Positions 42,589-49,313 of a stretch of DNA of 51,734 bases are shown in pieces. A model generated the notes under the pieces. That model saw only the letters and a list, made by a program, of their open reading frames with translations, had not been told where the DNA came from and searched no databases. Numbering within the stretch: position 1 is the stretch's first letter; each line of letters begins with the position of its first letter. Source of the DNA: DASRQK01 sp964401685 (GTDB taxonomy: Bacteria; Bacteroidota; Bacteroidia; Sphingobacteriales; Sphingobacteriaceae). The stretch is from positions 1-51,734 of the forward strand of contig CAYNZH010000016.1 in assembly GCA_964401685.1 (NCBI GenBank). The letters run 5' to 3'. The position numbers and the translations under genes were made by a program.

Positions 42589-44016
42589 TTAATTTTCGAA
42601 AAAAATGGGATTGAAATTGACGAGGTACAGTTCGTCGGTCGCCCTCGTACACGCGGTATAAAGCCACCTCAGAAAGTCTTGATCCACATTTTCCTGATTG
42701 AGATAGCCTTGGTCAACAAAGACGATCTTCCATTGGCCACCTTGAGCTTTGTGACAGGTGATAGCCATAGAAAACTTGATTTGCAGTGCATTGTAGTAGG
42801 GGTCATTTTTCAGGAACTCCATCTGCGCACGTTTGGATTTCACGTCTCCATAGTCCGATAAAACTGCTTTGAACAATTTTTCCTGTGCATCCGGAGGAAG
42901 GCTTGCATAGTCGCTATTAAGCGTGTCTAGAAGCACTCTGCATTCTACCGCGTCTTGCTCGTCATCGTCCAAAAACCTCAGTGCCACGTCTGCAAATCTG
43001 AAGCCATATTGTTCGTGAACATTTCTCACGCGCTGGACCTCGGCCATTTCGCCGTTGGCGATAAACGACTTGCCCTTTTCGTCTCCCTGATTTAGCCAAA
43101 AATAGTTGTTTTTGACCACCATGATATAGTCACCACCGCTCAATTCCTCTTCACGGAATAGTATGTCATGGCGGATGTGCTTATTGTAAAGATTTGCATT
43201 TTTGTTGGATCTGCATACAACTAAGGTGTTTTCTATTCCATATTTATCGTAGGCATAATTCAATCCTTCTATCAGTCTCTCGCCGTGCATCTTAAAGATG
43301 TCTGAATAATTTTTAACGAACAATTTAGGGACATGGGTATGCCCTGAATCTCCCTGTTTTATCTGCTCGCGTATTCGCGTGGCATTGAAAAGGATGCCCG
43401 AGTCCTCGGCCTGGCGGACGACTTCTGTCAACTCATAGGAATGAACACGCATTCCAAAATTTTGTGCCAGCAAATTTGCGTCAAGCGCAGGGCTTTCCAG
43501 GTAGCCTACCGGCGGTAGCTGGGCGGTATCACCGACAAAGAGCAGCATACATTGCTTGCCCTGTTGTACATAGCGAATCAAATCGTCCAAGAGACTTCTT
43601 CTATTAAAAGATTGCCTTTCATTAGTAATCATGGACGCCTCATCAACGATAAAAAGCGTATTTTCATAGTTATTATCATTAAGCTCGAATACCTGATCAA
43701 GGGAAAGCGCACTTTTCTTCCGGAAGATCATTTTGTGAATGGTTGACGCGCGTTTTCCTGAATACTGTGTCATCACCTTTGCGGCCCGTCCAGTTGGCGC
43801 GAGCAAAACCGAACGTATTTTAAAGGCAGGTAACGCTCGTACTATAGTGCTAATCAGCGTGGTTTTCCCCGTGCCTGCATATCCCGTCAGAATAAAGCAG
43901 GGTAGATCAGAAGTTTCTTTTGCCTTTAGGAATTGGCCGATTCTTCGTAATGCCTCTGCTTGTTGGACGGTTGCTTCCCAGGGAAATTTTTTGAGGAAAG
44001 AATTTGCGAAATCCAT
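42589..44016 (-). CDS. ATP-dependent DNA helicase, RecD/UvrD-like
   Basis: A superfamily 1 helicase of 475 residues from the ATG at 44016 (MDFANSFLKKFPWEAT). Motif I is GYAGTGKTT (about 44-52), motif Ia LLAPTGRAAKVM, motif II LFIVDEASMI, motif III LLFVGDTAQLPPVG, motif VI LRWLYTACTRATDELYLV near the C-terminus, with the UvrD_C_2-type block SMAITCHKAQGGQW before it. The order and size are those of a stand-alone RecD-like helicase common in Bacteroidota, which probably acts in DNA repair. A longer start at 44037 is disfavoured because the -7 box would lie within it. Confidence 0.92.
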   Translation of the reverse strand: MDFANSFLKKFPWEATVQQAEALRRIGQFLKAKETSDLPCFILTGYAGTGKTTLISTIVRALPAFKIRSVLLAPTGRAAKVMTQYSGKRASTIHKMIFRKKSALSLDQVFELNDNNYENTLFIVDEASMITNERQSFNRRSLLDDLIRYVQQGKQCMLLFVGDTAQLPPVGYLESPALDANLLAQNFGMRVHSYELTEVVRQAEDSGILFNATRIREQIKQGDSGHTHVPKLFVKNYSDIFKMHGERLIEGLNYAYDKYGIENTLVVCRSNKNANLYNKHIRHDILFREEELSGGDYIMVVKNNYFWLNQGDEKGKSFIANGEMAEVQRVRNVHEQYGFRFADVALRFLDDDEQDAVECRVLLDTLNSDYASLPPDAQEKLFKAVLSDYGDVKSKRAQMEFLKNDPYYNALQIKFSMAITCHKAQGGQWKIVFVDQGYLNQENVDQDFLRWLYTACTRATDELYLVNFNPIFFEN

Positions 44017-44019
44017 GTC

Positions 44020-44049
44020 CAAAGTTATCCAAAACATTTGTCAAGTCAA
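44020..44049 (-). promoter_or_regulatory. Helicase promoter, overlapping the divergent promoter
   Basis: On the minus strand TTG (44049-44047), 19 bases, then TAACTTTG (44027-44020). The helicase ATG follows 3 bases later, so the transcript would be leaderless or nearly so. Confidence 0.65.
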
Positions 44050-44067
44050 TTGTAAAAGCTAAATTTG
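44037..44067 (+). promoter_or_regulatory. Promoter of the DUF3822 gene
   Basis: TTTG at 44037-44040, a 19-base spacer and TAAATTTG at 44060-44067 match the consensus in full. The ATG is 22 bases downstream. It interlocks with the helicase promoter on the other strand. Confidence 0.8.
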
Positions 44068-44089
44068 TTTTTATTTGACACCGCAAAAT

Positions 44090-44908
44090 ATGATTTACAG
44101 GGCAGAAGATTTTACTTGGGATAATAGCGAAAAGTATGACTTAATCATTGACGCTTCGACCAGGATAGCGCCAAAGGTCGTGATTTATGACGCCGATCAC
44201 AAGGAGCTCATGTATTTGGCAAAACACACAGATTTTCTGAGCGAGTGGGAGAATTTGGCGTCAGCGGCACCACAAAGGACCTTTAAAGCGACATCGATTC
44301 TAGTACCCCAGGTAGACGTGCTCTGGTATCCAAAAGAGGTCTTCGAGCCTTCACAGGCATCGGTTTACGGAAACTGGCTGACGGACGATGGTGTTTCTGT
44401 CGCCATCAGCGAAGAAATCAAAAGTTTAGATCTGATTTCCCTGTATAGAAATGACTTATCAAACCTGGAGCAGTGGCAGACTTTGTTTCCTAAAGCACGT
44501 CAAATAGCCGCTTCCAATCTTCTTATACAAGGCATGGGTGCTTACTTGAAAGATGATGAAAACCTCAGCTTAGGCCTTCATTTCGGGGGAGGCAACTGTA
44601 TGGTCTATTTGTTTAAAATAGGTGAATTTCAATATTTTAACGAGTTTAAGTATAATTCTACTTTAGATGTTGGTTTTCAGCTCCAAGAACTAAGTGAGAC
44701 CTTTAAACTTGATTCCTCTTCGGTCCGCGTTTTGCTTTCCGGAAATGTACAAAAAGGGGAGCCAAATTTCACGGCAGTTCTACCATTTTTCAGGGATCCT
44801 GAGTTAGTAGATCTGACCGAAGTTACGGGGGATGCGCGTGTACCTGGATCTCTCACTGGAGGACAGCATGAATTCCTACTATTTTACCTGTTGATGCACA
44901 AGGATTAG
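44090..44908 (+). CDS. DUF3822 family protein
   Basis: A 272-residue protein typical of Bacteroidota, start at MIYRAEDFTW. The YDLIIDASTRIAPKVVIYDAD segment near the start, later LHFGGGNCMVYLFKIGEFQYFNEF and the final QHEFLLFYLLMHKD give a duplicated ribonuclease-H/actin-like alpha/beta pattern, as noted for DUF3822; ATP-binding residues are not obvious. Function unknown. It sits directly upstream of rsmD and coaD and likely shares their transcript. Confidence 0.82.
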   Translation: MIYRAEDFTWDNSEKYDLIIDASTRIAPKVVIYDADHKELMYLAKHTDFLSEWENLASAAPQRTFKATSILVPQVDVLWYPKEVFEPSQASVYGNWLTDDGVSVAISEEIKSLDLISLYRNDLSNLEQWQTLFPKARQIAASNLLIQGMGAYLKDDENLSLGLHFGGGNCMVYLFKIGEFQYFNEFKYNSTLDVGFQLQELSETFKLDSSSVRVLLSGNVQKGEPNFTAVLPFFRDPELVDLTEVTGDARVPGSLTGGQHEFLLFYLLMHKD

Positions 44909-44911
44909 ACT

Positions 44912-45448
44912 ATGCGTATAATCGGAGGGAAACATAGGGGAGCAGTGATACGCCCGCCGGCTAATTTGCCTGTGCGTCCCACGACAGATCTTGCAAAGGA
45001 GGCGCTTTTCAATATTTTGATACACAAGTTTGATTTGGAATCCATCCGCGCGCTAGACTTATTTTCCGGTACGGGAAGTATCGCCCTTGAACTTGCCAGT
45101 CGTCAAGCGTCAAGAGTCCTGGCCGTAGACCAGCATGGTCCTTGTTGCCGTTTTATCGGTGCGATGAAAGCCAAGTTGAATCTGGATAATTTAGAAGTAA
45201 GGAAATCGGGCGTTCTCCCATTTTTGCAAACGAATAGCGAGCAGTTCGACCTGATTTTTGCGGATCCACCTTATGATATGCCTTCACTAGCAAAGTTGCC
45301 TGAGCAGATTCTATCATCGGGAAGTCTTGCGAAAGACGGATGGCTTGTGATAGAATTTCCCTCAGATTTGCAGTTTCCCTCTGGCGTGACAGCGGTTGAA
45401 ACAAGACGTTACGGTCAAACCTCTTTTGGATTTTACCATCATACTTAA
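44912..45448 (+). CDS. rsmD: 16S rRNA (guanine966-N2)-methyltransferase
   Basis: SAM-dependent methylation of G966 in 16S rRNA. The 178 residues show MRIIGGKHRGAVIRPP at the start, RPTTDLAKEALFNIL, the SAM-binding LDLFSGTGSIALELASR and the catalytic LIFADPPYDMP (DPPY form of motif IV). It follows DUF3822 by 3 bases, and coaD follows 33 bases later; rsmD-coaD is a widely conserved pair. Confidence 0.95.
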   Translation: MRIIGGKHRGAVIRPPANLPVRPTTDLAKEALFNILIHKFDLESIRALDLFSGTGSIALELASRQASRVLAVDQHGPCCRFIGAMKAKLNLDNLEVRKSGVLPFLQTNSEQFDLIFADPPYDMPSLAKLPEQILSSGSLAKDGWLVIEFPSDLQFPSGVTAVETRRYGQTSFGFYHHT

Positions 45449-45481
45449 AATAATATAAGGACTTATATAATTTTTCTCGAC

Positions 45482-45961
45482 ATGAATATTGCAGTTTTCC
45501 CCGGGTCTTTCGATCCTATTACCAAGGCGCACATCGACATTGTGACTCGAGGATTGGGCCTTTTCGACAAGATCATCGTTGCAGTCGGAGTAAATTCGTC
45601 TAAAAAAAGCATGTTTTCTATAGATGAACGGGTTCAGATGATACGTGTGGCTTTTGAAGATCAGGCGGAGAAGGTCATTGTGGAAAAATTTGATGGGCTA
45701 ACCGTGGATTTCTGCCGGAAGTCTCAGGCGAAATTCATTTTAAGAGGGATGCGTAGCGCCGGCGATTTCGAATTTGAAAGAGCGATCGCGCAGAACAATC
45801 GCGATCTGTTCGCGGACATTGAATCTGTGTTTTTGATCAGCGTGAAGGAATTTTCCCATATTTCGTCCACGATCACCCGGGAAATCATTACCAATGATGG
45901 CGACGTCACCCACTTGGTGCCGCGCGCTGTCGTCCAACTGCTAAACCAACGAACTAAGTAA
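45482..45961 (+). CDS. coaD: Phosphopantetheine adenylyltransferase
   Basis: Fourth step of coenzyme A synthesis: 4'-phosphopantetheine plus ATP to dephospho-CoA. 159 residues. The nucleotidyltransferase signature is FPGSFDPITKAHIDIV with H17; the usual Gly of the TNGH motif is Ala here (TKAH). The FILRGMRSAGDFEFERAIAQNN block follows, and HISSTITREI is the ISSTxVRE motif. A TAATTTTT segment just before the start may be a -7 box. Its stop lies 9 bases before the accA stop (convergent). Confidence 0.96.
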   Translation: MNIAVFPGSFDPITKAHIDIVTRGLGLFDKIIVAVGVNSSKKSMFSIDERVQMIRVAFEDQAEKVIVEKFDGLTVDFCRKSQAKFILRGMRSAGDFEFERAIAQNNRDLFADIESVFLISVKEFSHISSTITREIITNDGDVTHLVPRAVVQLLNQRTK

Positions 45962-45970
45962 CGGAAGTGA

Positions 45971-46924
45971 TCATTCCTGTACAACGCCCATTCGACTGAA
46001 CTTAGCTATACGTTCATTAATTAACTGCCCCGAGGGCAATAATGTGAGTTGTTGAAGGTCCTGCACCAATCTTTCCTGCAAGGCCTTTGCTGCCATGAGT
46101 GGATCGTGGTGAGCGCCCCCCAACGGTTCTGGTATAATCCCGTCGATCAAACCGTTTTTGTACATATCATCTGCGGTGAGTTTCAGGGCCTCCGCTGCTT
46201 TCTCTTTGTAGTCCCAGCTTCGCCACAGAATCGAAGAACAGGATTCAGGGGAAATTACTGAGTACCAAGTGTGTTCCATCATGTAGACCTTGTCCCCGAC
46301 GCCGATCCCAAGTGCACCACCGGACGCTCCCTCGCCGATAATCACACAGACAACCGGGACTTTCAACACCGACATCTCTTTGAGATTGCGAGCGATCGCC
46401 TCACCCTGACCGCGTTCTTCAGCTTCAATACCCGGATATGCCCCCATGGTATCGATCAGCGTGACGACGGGTTTGCCAAACTTTTCAGCCAGTTTCATTA
46501 GCCTTAACGCCTTGCGATATCCTTCAGGATTGGCCATTCCAAAGTTTCTGAACTGCCTTTCCTTGGTGTTTTTACCCTTCTGATGGCCGATGACCATGAC
46601 AGACTGTCCATTGATCTTTGCAAAACCGCCGATAATTGCCTTGTCATCCTTGACCGTCCGATCGCCATGCATTTCGATGAAGTCCTCGAAGATCATTTGT
46701 ATATAATCCAGGGTCTGCGGACGATCCTGATGCCTAGACAACTGAACTTTCTGCCAGCCGGTCAGGTTGTTATAGAGTTCCTGCTTGGTGGTTTCCAATT
46801 TTTCCTCTAGCGCAGTGATCGTCGCACTCATATCCACCTTTGTCTTTTCAGACACCTGTTGCACTTTTTCGATTTGGCTTTGTAAATCTGCAATCGGTTT
46901 CTCAAAATCAAATGTAACTTTCAT
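45971..46924 (-). CDS. accA: Acetyl-CoA carboxylase, carboxyltransferase subunit alpha
   Basis: Alpha half of the carboxyltransferase that moves CO2 from carboxybiotin to acetyl-CoA, giving malonyl-CoA for fatty acid synthesis. 317 residues, normal length. Start FDFEKPIADLQSQIEKV with a coiled N-terminus, then SRHQDRPQTLDYI, the oxyanion-hole region VTLIDTMGAYPGIEAEERGQ, VICVIGEGASGGALGIG and the C-terminal PEPLGGAHHDP. accD is not in the window. Convergent with coaD. Confidence 0.97.
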   Translation of the reverse strand: MKVTFDFEKPIADLQSQIEKVQQVSEKTKVDMSATITALEEKLETTKQELYNNLTGWQKVQLSRHQDRPQTLDYIQMIFEDFIEMHGDRTVKDDKAIIGGFAKINGQSVMVIGHQKGKNTKERQFRNFGMANPEGYRKALRLMKLAEKFGKPVVTLIDTMGAYPGIEAEERGQGEAIARNLKEMSVLKVPVVCVIIGEGASGGALGIGVGDKVYMMEHTWYSVISPESCSSILWRSWDYKEKAAEALKLTADDMYKNGLIDGIIPEPLGGAHHDPLMAAKALQERLVQDLQQLTLLPSGQLINERIAKFSRMGVVQE

Positions 46925-46980
46925 CGTCGATTAAATAACATTGTTCAGCCTGCTAAGGTAGCTATTTTTTTATTCATGGC

Positions 46981-47011
46981 TTTGTTTTTGTTTAGAATTT
47001 GGCTATATTTA
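46981..47011 (+). promoter_or_regulatory. Promoter of the glucoamylase-family gene
   Basis: TTTG at 46981-46984, 19 bases, then TATATTTA at 47004-47011 (one mismatch in the -7 box). It lies inside the longest possible reading frame and so supports the ATG at 47029. Confidence 0.6.
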
Positions 47012-47028
47012 TAGGAATTACGACGAAT

Positions 47029-49254
47029 ATGCTCAAGATAAAGATATACCTGATATTGTTCTTTGGTCTCTTGACGACTAATATTATCGCAAACACTTAT
47101 CCGAATGTGCTATTCGAGAATAGTGTCATGTCGGGCAGTTACGGACATAGTCTTGTCTCCTACAGTGGATTTAGTTGGGTGGAAAATGTCAAGGGACGCA
47201 TTCCGTTGTCCGACAGCAAATACTTTACACCCAGCAATTCGATTTCCTTGAAATATACGTCCTCAGACGCAGGGAAGTGGGAGCTATACCTTTTTTTTCC
47301 AGACGGGACAGCTTATGTTCCCGGTCCAGAGGATAGGTATTTGTCAATGCGGGTAAATCTCCAAGAGCTGTCCGCAACGAATTCTTTGCCTCTCATTAGC
47401 TTGGATTTTGGAGATACGTGTTCGCATGCCCTCCAACTTTCTGCTTATCTTCCTTCTGAAGATACAGACAAGTGGATGCATGTTAAAATCCCCCTATCCG
47501 ACTTCGGATTTCATCTTTTTGACAAGGACACACGATTGAATGGGCTTATTTTTTCCCAGAACGGGCCGACTACTGTAGATGTGGCCAATCATATTCTGGT
47601 GGACCAAATCGAAGTGATAGGTGATTTTCCTGAAAAAGTGGAACTAGCTTATCCGGCTGTGTTGTCCCAAGCGCAACCCTTTGAGAAGCATGTGAGGCTG
47701 ACGTGGCAATTGCCTTTAAATCCTAGCATACGCTATGTAAAGATTTACCGATCACGGGATAACGAGAATTTCGTGCCCGTGGGGATGAGTCCCGTATTTG
47801 CGAACAGCTATGCAGATATGGTTCCCGCCGCTAATCGAACCTATTATTATAGGATCAGCTGGGTGGATTTTGATTACGAAGAGTCGCCTATGTCTCGAAC
47901 TCTGGAGGCGCGCACGGCAACCCTTAGCGACGAAGAATTTCTGGATTTGATTCAAACCGCGCACATCAATTTTTTTCTTGAAAGGACAGAAGTCAACAGT
48001 GGCATGCATCAACTTTCATTTTCGGAAGTGGAAGCGTCAGTCTCGGTCAAAGAAACCGGATACAGTCTCATGGCGCATCTGGTGGGAGTGGAGCGAGAAT
48101 TTACGTCCTTTAATGTATGGTTTAAAAGGCTGGAAAGAGTGGTTAATTTTCTGGAAGACGCTGAACACTATTACGGCGCCTTTCCCCGATTGCTCGACGG
48201 ACGCAGCGGCAAAGGGGTGTATTCAGAGCTAGATTCTGTCCAAAAGGTCGACTTGGAGTCTACTGCAACTCTATTACAGGCGTTGTTAATCTCGGCTGAA
48301 TATCTTAAAAGATCCGACTTACCCAAGGAAGAATTCAAAGACAACATCGATAATTTGCTTGAAAAAATAGGCAAAATATGGACGAGAGTCGATTGGAAGA
48401 AATTTGCGCTCGACAATGACCGTATCCTTTATGAAGGTTGGTCTCCGGAAGCAGGATTTCGCTATGCCAAGCCCATGGGAGGATTCAACATCGGGTTTTT
48501 AAGCTATGTATTGGCGCTGTCGGCTCCTGAACATGCGATTAATCCTGAAGCTTATTCTTACGGACTGGGGGTCAATCGCGCACTTGCCGATCAGGTTGAA
48601 GAACCGCCTATTGATCTGGAATTGGTCGATAATCCCGCTTTTCAGTTGGTTCAGGAGGATGAAATCGTAGTCCAGGATACTTTTCAAGCACGCGGGCATT
48701 ATGTAGAGATGCCCTTTACCGTGGATACGTTGCTGTACGGCGTTGAGATTCCTCTAGGATCCATTGAGAAGAATTTACTCTACACTTATGCCTTGTTTTT
48801 TGCCTTCGACCCCATTGGTAGCCAGGATAGTTTTGCCGATTATGGCAAGAGTATCGCCAATCTTACCGAAGCCTATAAGCGTCGGGATAATGAAATGAAT
48901 GCTGGAAATTATTCTTTGGAAATCTGGGGTACGGAGCAGGGAGGTAGCGACGAAAGCCAACTTCCGGTACTGGTTCCTGCGATTTCAGCTGCGAGTTATG
49001 CGTTTCGTCCGGTGGATGCGCTCAAATCCTTAAGGAGCTATTATGGTGACTACGGGCAATACATTTTTACGGAACTTGGATTCAGGTCCTGGATCAATTT
49101 CAATGAAAACACCGTTGCTTCCGAATTTAGTGCTTTAAATCAGGGCGCCGTGGCAATCATGATTGAAAATGGGCGCTCAGGGTTGCTCTGGAGCCTGTTT
49201 ATGAATCATCCGGATGTGCTGGACTTTTGGGTTAAGCATTTTCGTCAGGAATAG
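47029..49254 (+). CDS. Secreted glucoamylase-family (PF10091-like) glycoside hydrolase
   Basis: 741 residues from the ATG at 47029, with a signal peptide (KIYLILFFGLLTTNIIANT). Residues about 25-205 look like a carbohydrate-binding beta-sandwich, about 215-305 like a fibronectin type III domain (HVRLTWQLPLNPSIRYVKIYRS), and about 315-741 match the putative glucoamylase family: ETGYSLMAHLVGVEREF, YYGAFPRLLDGRSGKGVYS, DLESTATLLQALLISAEYL, YEGWSPEAGFRYAKPMGGFN and LLYTYALFFAFDP. The expected role is cutting of glucans or related polysaccharides outside the cytoplasm; the exact substrate and catalytic acids are uncertain. Confidence 0.85.
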   Translation: MLKIKIYLILFFGLLTTNIIANTYPNVLFENSVMSGSYGHSLVSYSGFSWVENVKGRIPLSDSKYFTPSNSISLKYTSSDAGKWELYLFFPDGTAYVPGPEDRYLSMRVNLQELSATNSLPLISLDFGDTCSHALQLSAYLPSEDTDKWMHVKIPLSDFGFHLFDKDTRLNGLIFSQNGPTTVDVANHILVDQIEVIGDFPEKVELAYPAVLSQAQPFEKHVRLTWQLPLNPSIRYVKIYRSRDNENFVPVGMSPVFANSYADMVPAANRTYYYRISWVDFDYEESPMSRTLEARTATLSDEEFLDLIQTAHINFFLERTEVNSGMHQLSFSEVEASVSVKETGYSLMAHLVGVEREFTSFNVWFKRLERVVNFLEDAEHYYGAFPRLLDGRSGKGVYSELDSVQKVDLESTATLLQALLISAEYLKRSDLPKEEFKDNIDNLLEKIGKIWTRVDWKKFALDNDRILYEGWSPEAGFRYAKPMGGFNIGFLSYVLALSAPEHAINPEAYSYGLGVNRALADQVEEPPIDLELVDNPAFQLVQEDEIVVQDTFQARGHYVEMPFTVDTLLYGVEIPLGSIEKNLLYTYALFFAFDPIGSQDSFADYGKSIANLTEAYKRRDNEMNAGNYSLEIWGTEQGGSDESQLPVLVPAISAASYAFRPVDALKSLRSYYGDYGQYIFTELGFRSWINFNENTVASEFSALNQGAVAIMIENGRSGLLWSLFMNHPDVLDFWVKHFRQE

Positions 49255-49257
49255 TAA

Positions 49258-49286
49258 TAAAAAAAAGGCAGCCCGCTTGGGCTGCC
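49258..49286 (-). terminator. Terminator of the M14 peptidase gene
   Basis: An 8-bp stem GGCAGCCC/GGGCTGCC (49267-49274 and 49279-49286) with loop GCTT. On the minus strand it is followed by a T8 run, so it primarily serves the peptidase gene; on the plus strand it has no T run. Confidence 0.85.
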
Positions 49287-49313
49287 TCCACTCATTTTAT
49301 CTCTTGCAATGTA

